Shown here: positions 45,297 to 57,229 of the stretch, in pieces
Numbering within the stretch: the stretch's first letter is position 1
Layout: each line of letters starts with the position of its first letter
From: Acholoe squamosa
Taxonomy: Eukaryota > Annelida > Polychaeta > Phyllodocida > Polynoidae
NCBI GenBank assembly: GCA_949317995.1
Contig: OX439041.1
Location: 12,040,001-12,104,000 of the forward strand
DNA: 64,000 bases
Direction of reading: 5' to 3'
Made by a program: the position numbers and the translations under genes
Notes under the pieces: generated by a model
Databases searched by the model: none
What the model was told of the DNA's origin: nothing
What the model saw: only the letters and a program-made list of their open reading frames with translations

Positions 45297-46424
45297 CCCC
45301 ATTATGTAGACTCACCTTCTATATAGCATTACGTGTATAGAACCCTGATATACCCTCTAAAATACAAGAATTTGTTTAAGATATATCTTTCCTATTCGTT
45401 GCCTCTTTCACATTTGTCATGTTTTCCCCCTTTCTTATTTTACAATAAAATCAAAGAACTTAATATGTCCCTTGGTATTTGCAGTAACATTTCCTATATA
45501 AATGTAAAAAAGAAATGGAAATGATTTAAAAAAATCGACCTACCGACCCTACCTTTTCGAGTTATGTAACTGGAAACAAACAATTTATCTATTCCTTTTT
45601 GGCCCTATCAAAGTGGACCATGGACATTGGTATGTATAGTCCCGCCTACAGAAGTAAAAGTGAACACATAGACAGAGAGACATATGGTTCTTACAGGCCC
45701 CAGTCAGGATGGACACACTCGGGTGTGGTAAACTTTGCGCACTCTGGGAGTTTGGGTTTGCCCATTCATGTTGAGTTCAGGAAAAGATAGACAGAGCTAA
45801 ATGACCACGGCCTACATGTGACTTTAGATACATTTTGGTATCGTATAAAGCCTGCCTCTTGAGAAACACCCCACACTTTGGGGCTCAAACCTTCAGTGCC
45901 TACACATGGGTGATCAAAATTTTCAGGATGTCATGCCGTCACATTATAGGAAGGATGGAGCATCACTCCGTCACTCTTTATGTATGTGCCAATGTACTGG
46001 GAACTTTTGAAAGTGTTGGCGTCAGTCATTTTCATAAAGCCCTGTGTCATGAGGGTCGCTTTCTAAAATCCCTGCGTCTCAAGCATCACGAGCATCACTT
46101 TTTACCCATGTATAGGCATGTACATTGTGGTCGATCCACCCCTAAGGGAGTTTAGTTCTGTATTAAGTTTTACCATGATACATGTTTATTGATATGAAAA
46201 TGATTAAATTCAATGAATTTAGCTTGTATAAGCCAGATAACCAGCAGTGTGGGACGGGACAGGCTACTGCACCAGAGGGTGTGAGGATAGACCCTCCAGT
46301 GTTAAATCTATGGACAGTTGTTATTCACATGCATTATTAATCCTGGCAAGTTACTTGGCAGGGCTGCACCCCCCCCCCCGACCCTGTTGTTAAAAAAGTT
46401 AAAATTTAAAACCTCTTCTAATTC
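45297..46424. other. Intergenic, no gene recognised
   Basis: Two short plus frames (45599-45790 and 45835-46155) lack any domain and have no convincing splice context. A foldback-family terminus is at 45525-45604 (ATCGACCTACCGACCCTACC, GTAACTGGAAACAAAC). A small H-element trace is at 46325-46370. Confidence 0.4.
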
Positions 46425-46426
46425 AT

Positions 46427-46815
46427 GAGGTCAAAAAAATATTGTGTATTTCCAGTTACATGGCTAAAATGTCTAGGGTCGGTAGGTCGGATTTTATTTA
46501 TTTTTTTATTATTTTGTATACAAATGTATGGGCAGATATCTTCGATTCTATGATTTAATATTAGAAATATGAAAAAAAAGAAATGTGAAGCACATGTAAA
46601 AGATATGAATGACTGTTATGAACTGTATACCAATAGATGAGGACCTAGATAAGCTCCATGAAAAAATTATGAAAACTTATGAAAATTTCGGGAAAAATGT
46701 CTAAGTTTCCCAAATATGTCTAATATTCCCAAAATAATTTTTAAAAGAAATCTAGGGTCGGCCCTATTTGCAAGGGTCGGTCGGGTAACTGGAAAAAACC
46801 TTTTTTTTAAGACCT
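46427..46815. mobile_element. Foldback element, GGTC-A-run and CTAGGGTCGG family
   Basis: Left: AGGTCAAAAAAATATTG, TTTCCAGTTACATGGC, TAGGGTCGGTAGGTCGG. Right: AGGGTCGGTCGGGTAACTGG, AAAAAACC, T-run, GACCT. These are inverted relative to each other around an AT-rich centre. Other copies: 58034-58409 and fragments at 7490, 42140, 44240 and 45525. Confidence 0.7.
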
Positions 46816-47165
46816 GAACTTAAATAGGATTTCTTAAAACTATATTAGTTTCTGATTAACTTTAATATGTAGTCAGCATTTTAACCTATACAAATATCTG
46901 TCACGTCTACCATTAAGGCGTTACCAAGAGACGTTTTGAAAGTGGGATTTTACCAAGATCCTGCTGTGGCTTAATAAGTGGGGTACGTTCATTTTGCATT
47001 CATGAGTCTTCCCCCGTCTCAACTCAACCCCTCTCCTTTTTCTTAATGATCAAATTGAAGACCATCATATAACATAAAACAGGCGTAACAACACAGGTTT
47101 TTTTCGTTGTTATATCAAAGCGGATATTTTATTTATTAATGGTGATACAAGACCACTTCACTAAA

Positions 47166-47384
47166 TTAACCCTTTAAGGGCCACTGGTGCATTAATGCAT
47201 CATGCCCATTGGTCGCCATGATGCATGAATGCAGCCCTGGCGAGTAACTCACCACTCATTCTTGCATTATGGTGATGCTCTAGTGAAGTGCTGGTGAGCT
47301 ACTCGCCAGCTCTTCAGTGGTGCATCATGACGACCATTGGGCATGATGCGAGAATGCATCAGCGGTCCTTAATATGTTAATTAG
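47166..47384. repeat. H element, best preserved copy
   Basis: Outer ends TTAACCCTTTAAGGGCCAC and GCGGTCCTTAATATGTTAA pair. Inside, CATTAATGCATCATGCCCAT pairs with the TGGGCATGATGCG...GCATC end; a first hairpin is AATGCAGCCCTGGCGAG against its partner; a second is GAAGTGCTGGTGAGC against GCCAGCTCTTCAG. Copies elsewhere also have a CCGACCCT/AGGGTCGG pair. About 200-230 bp, non-coding, multi-hairpin. Confidence 0.85.
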
Positions 47385-49630
47385 ATCGTTACTCACAACC
47401 ATGCATTTATTGATGAATAGGAGAGCCCTATTGATCTAAACGATGTCGTCGGTCTCTTACTCTCCTCATCCATATTTCACGGCCTCTTAATCTAAGACAT
47501 TTATATAAATGTAATAAATTCCCCTTGAACGTTAACTACATAGATTTTCGAATGTTTAAAATGATAAGATCTTGACATAACCACAAAGTTCCAAGGATCA
47601 AGAACTTTTTTTCAATATCCATGTTATATGATTATGGCATCTAGGTTGTAGGCCAACTTGAAACACGGTAACTAAAATAGACCACAATGCATCAGGGCCG
47701 CGATAACCAAAAGGTGTGTTTCAATTTTGTCAACTTTAGTATTGAGTCGCCAATTTCCTATTCCTGCTATTTTGCCGACCCCCACCCCTCCAGGTTAACG
47801 TAAAAAAAAAGTTTCGCCCCCAAACTCCCTTAATTGTTGTTAAGAAATGATCACTTCCTTACTCCACAATTATCAGAGTATAAAAGAAAAGAAAACCTTT
47901 GTGCTGGGCCTACACTCATGAACCATGTATACATGATACCATGAGCACAGTGAGGTCCGTGTTATCATGATGGGTTGTGAAACTATATACCTTAATGTCC
48001 ATATCATATGTCATCTAACTCTTACATACTGTATCATGTAGGATAAACATGTAAAACAACACATGCAGTTGTAGCTATGGAGAGTGTTAGGTATTTCCAT
48101 GCACCGCGCTAACTCTGTAAGAGACATACACAACTCTATGAGACATGTGACAAAATAGTAAAGATATAAAGTGGTAGAACTATAAGCAGAGGCGTGAGAT
48201 TTGGGGATTCCCTTTTCACCTCTTTTTTTTAGAATTCCATCAAAAATTGTAGAACTTCTTTTTGGGGTCTACATATATCTGCTTCTCTGCCCGAAAAGAA
48301 AACGGAAATGCTAAGCCCTGATAATGATAATAAAAAAACATCACATTAGGCTATGTATAATATATGTTATCAAAAATAAGAAAAATGGGAGGCTGCGTCT
48401 GAATGCAGATGTTTTGTGTCATATATCTTCAATATATACATCAGTGTAAAAGGGTTAAAATCGTGCATACATCATATCAATCAGTTTGATCATATTATTC
48501 TCGATACACGTATATATGTAATGGGTTTCCAGAAATATGTAATAAGGGTTTCTATACCTCACGTACATGTATATGTGTAATTATATTCCCAAAGGTTTCC
48601 AAGCCGCAGGTGGTAAATGGTTTCACACAAAGTACACAAGAATACTGACTTCCTGGCACCTCCGTGACAAGTTTGTAGATGATTTCAGTATAACATAATT
48701 GGGTTCATTTTATTATTATCTATATCGCCCAAATTGTCTGTATTTCTATGGTAAATGCGTTCTAAATATCTGGTCGAATTGAGAGAGTGAGACAGAGAGA
48801 GGCAGAAAGAGACAGATAGCCAGCCAGCCAGCCAGATAAACAGAGGCACAGACAGACACAGATAGACAGGCAGAAGGGCGGACAGACAGACAGCAACCCA
48901 CAAATGTTATCCAGACTGCCAAATATTTCTCATTCAATCTTAGGAAAGAAAGAAACCTTTTGGAATTTTGGTTTTTGTAGGAGTGCAGTTTCGAGGTCTA
49001 TATGAGAATCAGTATCACGGACCGTGAGTTCACACCACGGTTGACAAACCAATCCTATGGGGTAAACCTTAAACTCTTAGAAAGAGACTTGTGTAATAGT
49101 ATGTTTGGGCTTGCAGACTCGATTCCCAGAACCCAAAGTTGATTTCTGGTATTTTATAAGATCAGAAAAGTTCATAGTCGTTTGTATCATCCATATAGGC
49201 CTACGTGTTTAACTAGGTATTATAAGGCAAACCTAATGAACGATTATAAAATAACAAATTAAGACAAACACAAGTCAAATTGACTCCTCTGTTCTTTGCT
49301 TACAAGCAATTTAACATTTTACTTCACACGGTTGTAATAGCTGAAATCAAGAAATGCGATCTACATCAACGTTAAGATAACTTTTTGATGCACATTTTTA
49401 AGATATATTTACAAACGTTTCAAAAATACAAAAGCTTGTAAAGTAAGGGTGGGCCCATTATTTAGGAAATACTCTGGCGGATGATTCATAAAAAGCCATA
49501 GTATATATTACACTTTTCAAAGGGGTGAAAAAAATATCTAAGGCAGTATGATTAACCTAATGAGGTACATTGTATATAACAATGCTAAAAGTGCATGTCA
49601 TATCTTTAAACAAGAAATGCGGTTGTGACC
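47385..49630. other. Intergenic, no gene recognised
   Basis: AT-rich. A PIF/Harbinger MITE remnant is near 47770-47865 (GTTGTTAAGAAATGATCAC). A GACA/CAGC-rich low-complexity patch is at 48780-48898. Nothing else was assigned. Confidence 0.45.
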
Positions 49631-49790
49631 GCGTAAAAAACGCCTCCCGCCGTTAATGTCGGTATTCAGTAATTTTGTATTGTGAGACCTCATCACATGG
49701 GGCAAATGAAATCATCATAGCGCACTCCCGTACCGCTTCGCGGTACCGCCGCTACGCGGCGTGGGAGGCGCTAAAAAATCATCTTCCATT
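49631..49790. repeat. GC-rich hairpin block with CGCCTCCC ends
   Basis: TAAAAAACGCCTCCCGCCG at the left and CGTGGGAGGCGCTAAAAAA at the right are inverse. Near 49728-49762 two compact GC hairpins follow each other (CCGCTTCGCGG, CGCCGCTACGCGGCG). Probably a small DNA transposon relic; not a tRNA. Confidence 0.55.
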
Positions 49791-50030
49791 TTCTTAACTG
49801 CTTCCTTCTAAAGGCATAACTGGTCCACAAAAAAAGATCGTCAGTTTTATGCATCGTCCTACTGTACGTGACCGTCACCATGCATGACCTCCATGACACA
49901 GCCTTTATTCTGCATTTCTTACACTGTGAAACCGAGCTTTAACTGGCGCACCTTTTACACAATATTTACCGCAAAGGGATTGCCTTCATGGATCCTACCT
50001 TCCTTGTCAGACAGCCTCGAGTTACGTTAG

Positions 50031-50253
50031 CCCTTTAAAGCCCTATAATACATTAATGCACGTTAGCCCTTTAAAGCCCTATAATGCATTAATGCACGTT
50101 AGCCCTTTAAAGCCCTATAATGCATTAATGCACGTTAGCCCTTTAAAGCCCTATAATGCATTAATGCACGTTAACCCTTTAAAGCCCTATAATGCATTAA
50201 TGCACGTTAGCCCTTTAAAGCCCTATAATGCATTAATGCACGTTAACCTTAAG
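50031..50253. repeat. 36-bp satellite, about six units
   Basis: Unit CATTAATGCACGTTAGCCCT plus TTAAAGCCCTATAATG. It is the end segment of the H element (TTAACCCTTTAAGGGCC...ATGCATTAATGCA). The 12-codon period keeps a 75-codon frame open, which is not evidence of a gene. Confidence 0.93.
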
Positions 50254-50385
50254 GCCCTGTATAGGATTTCTTTCATGCCGTGACAATGCTCAGGGGTCGA
50301 CACCAATGGGTATGATGCACTCTTACATTAAGCCTTTAAGGACTGCGAATGCAGGACTGCATTATGCCCATTGGTGCACTTGTCG

Positions 50386-51640
50386 ACCCTCTAGGAGGGT
50401 ATAACCCCTGTAGGGTTGGCCACATGATGACCCTCTAGGAGGGTATAACCCTGTAGGGTTGGCCATATGATGACCCTCTAGGAGGGTATAACCCTGTAGG
50501 GTTGGCCACATGCTGACCCTCTAGGAGGGTATAACCCCTGTAGGGTTGGCCACATGATGACCCTCTAGGAGGGTATAACCCTGTAGGGTTGGCCATATGA
50601 TGACCCTCTAGGAGGGTATAACCCTGTAGGGTTGGCCACATGCTGACCCTCTAGGAGGGTATAACCCTGTAGGGTTGGCCATATGATGACCCTCTAGGTG
50701 GGTATAACCCCTGTAGGGTTGGCCACATGCTGACACTCTAGGAGGGTATAACCCTGTAGGGTTGGCCATATGATGACCCTCTAGGGGGGTATAACCCCTG
50801 TAGGGTTGGACACATGATGACCCTCTAGGAGGGTATAACCCTGTAGGGTTGGCCACATGATGACCCTCTAGGAGGGTATAACCCCTGTAGGGTTGGCCAC
50901 ATGATGACCCTCTAGGAGGGTATAACCCTGTAGGGTTGATCACATGATGACCCTCTAGGAGGGTTAAACCCCTATAGGGTTGGCCATATGCTGACCCTCT
51001 AGGAGGGTTAAACCCCTATAGGGTTGGCCATATGCTGACCCTCTAGGAGGGTATAACCCCTGTAGGGTTGGCCATATGCTGACCCTCTAGGAGGGTATAA
51101 CCCCTGTAGGGTTGGCCATATGCTGACCCTCTAGGAGGGTATAACCCCTGTAGGGTTGGCCACACATTGGCCCTCTAGGAGGGTATAACCCCTGTAGGGT
51201 TGGCCATATGCTGACCCTCTAGGAGGGTATAACCCCTGTAGGGTTGGCCACATGCCGACCCTCTGAGAGGGTATAACCCTGTAGGGTTGGCCACATGCCG
51301 ACCCTCTAAGAGGGTATAACCCCTGTAGGGTTGGCCACATGCCGAACCTCTAGGAGGGTATAACCCCTGTAGGGTTGGCCACATGATGACCCTCTAGGAG
51401 GGTATAACCCTGTAGGGTTGGCCACATGCCGACCCTCTAGGAGGGTATAACCCCTGTAGGGTTGGCCACATGATGACCCTCTAGGTGGGTATAACCCCTG
51501 TAGGGTTGGTCACATGATGACCCTCTAGGAGGGTTAAACCCCTGTAGGGTTGGCCATATGCTGACCCTCTAGGAGGGTATAACCCTGTAGGGTTGGCCAC
51601 ATGCTGACCCTCTAGGAGGGTATAACCCTGTAGGGTTGGC
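50386..51640. repeat. 43-44-bp satellite with two hairpins per unit
   Basis: About 29 units of GACCCTCTAGGAGGGTATAA, CCCCTGTAGGGTTGGCCACA and TGAT. Each unit contains two dyads, CCCTCTAGGAGGG and AACCC(C)TGTAGGGTT. It corresponds to the centre of the H element (CCGACCCTNCGGGAGTGTAT, CAACCCCTAGGGTCGGCATG). One-base length variation (CCC or CCCC) shifts the frame among units. Confidence 0.95.
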
Positions 51641-51776
51641 GTGCAACTCGCTAGGACTACATAGATGCATCATGGGATACATTCATGCATCATGCCGACC
51701 CTCCAGGAGTGTATCAAGCCCGTAGGTTCTGTTGACCCATGGTCTGCATTATGCCCATGGGTACAACGGTGAAGTG
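51641..51776. repeat. H-element fragment between two satellites
   Basis: AACTCGCTAGGACTACATAG, ATTCATGCATCATGCCGACC and CTCCAGGAGTGTATCAAGCC. Confidence 0.65.
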
Positions 51777-52761
51777 CTAGCAAGGAGACATGTCACACCC
51801 TCTAGGGGTGTACAAGTTCTGTATAGTCTTGGCACGGTGCTGGCAAGGAGACATGTCACACCCTATAGGGGTGTACAAGTCCTGTATAGTCTTGGCACGG
51901 TGCTGGCAAGGAGACATGTCACACCCTATAGGAGTGTACAAGTCCTGTATAGTCTTGGCACGGTGCTGGCAAGGAGACATGTCACACCCTATAGGGGTGT
52001 ACAAGTCCTGTAGTATTGGCAAGGTGCTAGCAAGGAGACATGTCACACCCTATAGGAGTGTACAAGTCCTGTATAGTCTTGGCACGGTGCTGGCAAGGAG
52101 ACATGTCACACCCTATAGGAGTGTACAAGTCCTGTATAGTCTTGGCACGGTGCTGGCAAGGAGACATGTCACACCCTATAGGAGTGTACAAGTCCTGTAG
52201 TCTTGGCACGGTGCTAGCAAGGAGACATGTCACACCCTATAGGAGTGTACAAGTCCTGTAGTCTTGGCACGGTGCTAGCAAGGAGACATGTCACACCCTC
52301 TAGGAGTGTACAAGTCCTGTAGTCTTGGCACGGTGCTAGCAAGGAGACATGTCACACCCTCTAGGAGTGTACAAGTCCTGTAGTCTTGGCACGGTGCTGG
52401 CAAGGAGACATGTCACACCCTCTAGGGGTGTACAAGTCCTGTATAGTCTTGGCACGGTGCTGGCAAGGAGACATGTCACACCCTCTAGGAGTGTACAAGT
52501 CCTGTAGTCTTGGCACAGTGCTAGCAAGGAGACATGTCACACCCTATAGGAGTGTACAAGTTCTGTATAGTCTTGGCACGGTGCTGGCAAGGAGACATGT
52601 CACACCCTCTAGGGGTGTACAAGTCCTGTATAGTCTTGGCACGGTGCTGGCAAGGAGACATGTCACACCCTCTAGGAGTGTACAAGTCCTGTAGTCTTGG
52701 CACGGTGCTAGCAAGGAGACATGTCACACCCTCTAGGGGTGTACAAGTCCTGTATAGTCTT
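51777..52761. repeat. 60/63-bp satellite, block 1
   Basis: About 16 units of GGCACGGTGCTGGCAAGGAG, ACATGTCACACCCTCTAGGA and GTGTACAAGTCCTGTAGTCTT, with or without an extra TAT (63 or 60 bp). Contains the dyads CACCCTCTAGGAGTG-like and GGCACGGTGC. Related to the second half of the H element (GTGCTGGCGAGAC, CCCTCCGGGAGTGTATCAA). Confidence 0.95.
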
Positions 52762-53105
52762 GGCATGTATCTAGGGACTTCATTGGTGCATCATGACGAC
52801 CAATGGACATGATGCAGTAATGCATCAGCGGCCCTAAAGAGTTAAAGAGTTCAGATAGACCCAGAGGCCCATATCGTCACCACCTTACTCCACACTGTGA
52901 CATTCTCCAGGACTTCCACTTCCTGGCTGTTATTTGGTTCAGAAATCAGTGTCACGGAAAGTCTTCTTGGGGGATGGGCATAACGGCAAACAGACAAAGA
53001 AATAACCATGGGTCTGGTTTAGATCTAGTGTGTCAGCATGTGTGAATAATTCTGAAGATAGACAAGATGTGCCTTCTAAACTACAAGTACTACCGTAATA
53101 ACTTG
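52762..53105. repeat. Unique spacer, copy 1 of a duplicated 344-bp segment
   Basis: Starts GGCATGTATCTAGGGACTTC with an H-element end, then unique sequence (CACTGTGACATTCTCCAGGA, GGTTCAGAAATCAGTGTCAC). Repeats at 54681-55024 with only a handful of differences. Confidence 0.93.
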
Positions 53106-53106
53106 C

Positions 53107-54680
53107 AAATATGTCACACCCTCTAGGAGTGTACAAGTCCTGTAGTCTTGGCACTGTGCTGGCAAGGAGACATGTCACACCCTCTAGAAGTGTACAAGTC
53201 CTGTAGTCTTGGCACGGTGCAGGCAAGGAGACATGTCACATCCTCTAGGGATGTACAAGTCCTGTAGTCTTGGCACGGTGCTGGCAAGGAGACATGTCAC
53301 ACCCTCTAGGAGTGTACAAGTCCTGTAGTCTTGGCACGGTGCAGGCAAGGAGACATGTCACACCCTCTAGGGGTGTACAAGTCCTGTAGTCTTGGCACGG
53401 TGCTGGCAAGGAGACATGTCACATCCTCTAGGGGTGTACAAGTCCTGTAGTCTTGGCACGGTGCTGGCAAGGAGACATGTCACACCCTCTAGGGGTGTAC
53501 AAGTCCTGTAGTCTTGGCACGGTGCTGGCAAGGAGACATGTCACACCCTCTAGGAGTGTACAAGTCCTGTAGTCTTAGCACGGTGCTGGCAAGGAGACAT
53601 GTCACACCCTCTAGGAGTGTACAAGTCCTGTAGTCTTGGCACGGTGCTGGCAAGGAGACATGTCACACCCTCAAGGAGTGTACAAGTCCTGTAGTCTTGG
53701 CACGGTGCTGGCAAGGAGACATGTCACATTCTGTAGGAGTGTACAAGTCCTGTAGTCTTGGCACGGTGCTGGCAAGGAGACATGTCACACCCTCTAGGGG
53801 TGTACAAGTCCTGTAGTCTTGGCACGGTGCTGGCAAGGAGACATGTCACATTCTGTAGGAGTGTACAAGTCCTGTAGTCTTGGCACGGTGCTGGCAAGGA
53901 GACATGTCACACCCTATAGGAGTGTACAAGTCCTGTAGTCTTGGCACGGTGCTAGCAAGGAGACATGTCACACCCTCTAGGGGTGTACAAGTCCTGTATA
54001 GTCTTGGCACGGTGCTGGCAAGGAGACATGTCACATCCTCTAGGGGTGTACAAGTCCTGTAGTCTTGGCACGGTGCTGGCAAGGAGACATGTCACACCCT
54101 CTAGGGGTGTACAAGTTCTGTAGTCTTGGCACGGTGCTGGCAAGGAGACATGTCACACCCTCTAGGAGTGTACAAGTCCTGTAGTCTTGGCACGGTGCTG
54201 GCAAGGAGACATGTCACACCCTCTAGGAGTGTACAAGTCCTGTAGTCTTGGCACGGTGCTGGCAAGGAGACATGTCACACCCTCAAGGAGTGTACAAGTC
54301 CTGTAGTCTTGGCACGGTGCTGGCAAGGAGACATGTCACATTCTGTAGGAGTGTACAAGTCCTGTAGTCTTGGCACGGTGCTTGGAAGGAGACATGTCAC
54401 ACCCTCTAGGGGTGTACAAGTCCTGTAGTCTTGGCACGGTGCTGGCAAGGAGACATGTCACATTCTGTAGGAGTGTACAAGTCCTGTAGTCTTGGCACGG
54501 TGCTGGCAAGGAGACATGTCACACCCTATAGGAGTGTACAAGTCCTGTAGTCTTGGCACGGTGCTGGCAAGGAGACATGTCACACCCTCTAGGGGTGTAC
54601 AAGTCCTGTATAGTCTTGGCACGGTGCTGGCAAGGAGACATGTCACACCCTCTAGGAGTGTACAAGTCCTGTATAGTCTT
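53107..54680. repeat. 60-bp satellite, block 2, with higher-order repeat
   Basis: About 26 units of the same monomer, mostly the 60-bp form. Marker variants CCTCAAGGAGTG (53670 and 54282) and CATTCTGTAGGAGTG recur 612 bp apart, that is about ten monomers, indicating a higher-order unit. Confidence 0.94.
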
Positions 54681-55024
54681 GGCATGTATCTAGGGACTTC
54701 ATTGGTGCATCATGACGACCAATGGACATGATGCAGTAATGCATCAGCGGCCCTAAAGAGTTAAAGAGTTCAGATAGACCCAGAGGCCCATAGTGTCACC
54801 ACCTTACTCCACACTGTGACATTCTCCAGGACTTCCACTTCCTGGCTGTTATTTGGTTCAGAAATCAGTGTCACGGAAAGTCTTCTTGGGGGATGGGCAT
54901 AACGGCAAACAGACAAAGAAATAACCATGGGTCTGGTTTAGATCTAGTGTGTCAGGATGTGTGAATAATTCTGAAGATAGACAAGACGTGTACCTTCTAA
55001 ACTACACGTACTACCGTAATAACA
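54681..55024. repeat. Unique spacer, copy 2
   Basis: Near-identical to 52762-53105 at an offset of 1919 bp. The match stops where copy 1 re-enters the satellite and copy 2 enters other sequence (AACAAATATAAGCAACCCC). Confidence 0.93.
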
Positions 55025-55039
55025 AATATAAGCAACCCC

Positions 55040-55195
55040 TGGACCAGGGCAGGGGTCAAATCTTTTCCAATCCCTCTGAGGGGGGGGGGGGTGAATAATT
55101 TAACCTTTTTTCCAGGAAAAGCCCCACGTGTTACTATAGATTGCAACCGATTTTCACCCCCTCCCCCTCTTGACGGGTTAGAAAAAGAGGTATGC
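55040..55195. repeat. Interior fragment of the PIF/Harbinger-like MITE
   Basis: CCCTCTGAGGGGGG, GTGTTACTATAGATTGCAA and CACCCCCTCCCCCTCTTGA match the family interior; both ends are missing. Confidence 0.55.
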
Positions 55196-55344
55196 ATTAT
55201 CAGTTGTCACTTAGTGATGCTGTTATCAGATTACATTTAAATAATAGGACATTTATCTGATTTCGCTCCTATCAGCTAATTATAAATTCATATCTCATCA
55301 TTGTCTGTTATCATTCCCCTGCCTAGGAGGACACACACATACAT

Positions 55345-55560
55345 GTTTGAACCCTTTAAGAGCCGCTGATGCATGCAGGAGTGCATCATGCCCAATGGTC
55401 AGCAGCATCTCATTGGCGCATCATGCCAAGTATAGTCAGCATGATGCATGAATGTAGCCCAAGAGAGATACTCACCAGGGCTGCATTCTCGCATCATAAC
55501 GACCAGTGGGCATGGTGCATTAATGCATCAGCGGCCCTTAAAGGGTTGATTGCATGTAAA
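55345..55560. repeat. H element copy
   Basis: AACCCTTTAAGAGCCGCTGA, GCATCATGCCCAATGGTC, CACCAGGGCTGCATTC, and the end ATCAGCGGCCCTTAAAGGGTT. Confidence 0.8.
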
Positions 55561-55639
55561 CGATACATGTTAACTATGGAATTGCCATGATAACAGAGGG
55601 AAAATTGTGAAGTCATCCATTAATAGCACCTTCAGCCAC

Positions 55640-56029
55640 CCCCGCAATCAATACTGTGGTACTGTCTGCATAAGCCGCACCTGAGTAACTTTGAGACTCC
55701 AGCTTTGTTATGTTTATAATACTGTGCCTTTAAGTCTGAAAATGTGTAATCCCTTGGTACATGAATAGTGTACATATGTAAAACCCCCATGTATAAGCCA
55801 CACCCTGAGCTCCTTGAGACCATATAAAAAGCAGCAGTAAACCTCTGAAATCCAGGCTTTTTTGAAGGGTTTTAATGTATTGAAATACATATAAAGCGTG
55901 GTTTATACACTTAGATGGGTCCTTACTGGGCCTTATGCACTTATATATCCAGTGACCTTATTGTAGCGCCTGTTAGGAAAGGTGCGTCTTATATGCAAAA
56001 GGTGCCTTGTCCACAATGTCTGCCTTCTA
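55640..56029. repeat. tataaggcgcacc-family sequence leading into the 18-bp array
   Basis: GCATAAGCCGCACCTGAG, CATGTATAAGCCACACCC and GGTGCGTCTTATATGC show the same family as 11474-11696. The 18-bp array appears to have grown from its GCCTTATA...-type motif. Confidence 0.6.
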
Positions 56030-57062
56030 TGCCGGATGCACCTTATATGCAGAGTGTGCCCCATACACAGAGTGTGCCTTATACACAGGGTGTGCCTTAT
56101 ACACAGGGTGTGCCCTATACACAGGGTGCGTCTTATACACAGGGTGTGCTTTATATGCAGGGTGCGCCTTATACACAGAGTGTTCTTTATATGCAGAGTG
56201 TGCCCTATACACAGAGTGTGCTTTATACACAGGGCGTGCCCTATACACAGGGTGTGCCCTATACACAGAGTGTGCTTTATACACAGGGCGTGCCCTATAC
56301 ACAGGGTGTGCTTTATACTCAGAGTGTGCTTTATATGCAGAGTGTGCCCTATACACAGGGCGCGCCTTATACACAGGGTGTGCCCTATACACAGGGTGTG
56401 CTTTATACTCAGAGTGTGCTTTATATGCAGAGTGTGCCCTATACACAGGGTGCGCCTTATACACAGGGTGTGCCTTATACACAGGGTGTGCCCTATACAC
56501 AGGGTGTGCTTTATATGCAGAGTGTGCCCTATATGCAGAGTGTGCCTTATATGCAGAGTGTGCCCTATACACAGGGTGCACCTTATACACAGGGTGTGCC
56601 CTATACACAGGGTGTGCTTTATACTCAGAGTGTGCTTTATATGCAGAGTGTGCCCTATACACAAAGTGTACCTTATACACAGGGTGCACCTTATACACAG
56701 GGTGTGCCCTATACACAGGGTGTGCCTTATACACAGGGTGCACCCTATACACAGGGTGTGCCTTATATGCATGATGCACCTTATACTCAGAGTGTACCCT
56801 ATACACAGGATGTGCCCTATACACAGGTTGTGCTTTATATGCAGAGTGTGCCTTGTATGCAAGGTGCACCTTATACACTAGGTGTGCCTTATACACAAGG
56901 TGCACCTTATACACTAGGTGTGCCTTATACACAAGGTGCACCCTATACACAAGGTGAACCTTATATACAAGGTGCACCTTATACACAAGGTGTACACTAT
57001 ACACAGGGTGTGCCCTATACACAAGGTGCACCTTATACACAAGGTGTGCCTTGTACACACAA
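56030..57062. repeat. 18-bp minisatellite, about 57 units
   Basis: Unit GTGCCTTATACACAGGGT with variants (CCCTATACACAGGGTGTG, CTTTATATGCAGAGTGTG, CACCTTATACACAAGGTG near the end). Eighteen is six codons, so no frame is ever closed unless a unit mutates: frames of 250-400 codons are open in three plus frames and two minus frames, the largest at 55915-57123 encoding repeated VPYTQG. No single frame looks favoured, so I treat it as non-coding. Confidence 0.93.
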
Positions 57063-57229
57063 GATTTTACTGTTGTACTTCTATACCACGACACACATCC
57101 ACCTGGTCCAGGACTATATATAACCACAGACTACGGTATTGTGATTACATTGTACCAATGTACATTGGAAATGTGGGTTTCTGGCTCCGGGTTACTATTT
57201 AGGGCTGATAGTGCTTTAATCATTAGCCG

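Noticed and set aside
49728-49762. tRNA or small structured RNA gene
   Set aside because: Two short GC hairpins but no cloverleaf, A box or B box; bounded by inverted CGCCTCCC ends as in a transposon relic.
50435-54731. Many 60-136-codon frames on both strands
   Set aside because: All are translations of the 44- and 60-bp satellites; overlapping frames on opposite strands and no start or splice context.
55915-57123. 402-codon plus-strand frame as a repetitive secreted or structural protein
   Set aside because: Five frames on both strands are open for the same simple reason (18-bp unit without stops); no splice or promoter context favours one, and the upstream part is a transposon relic.
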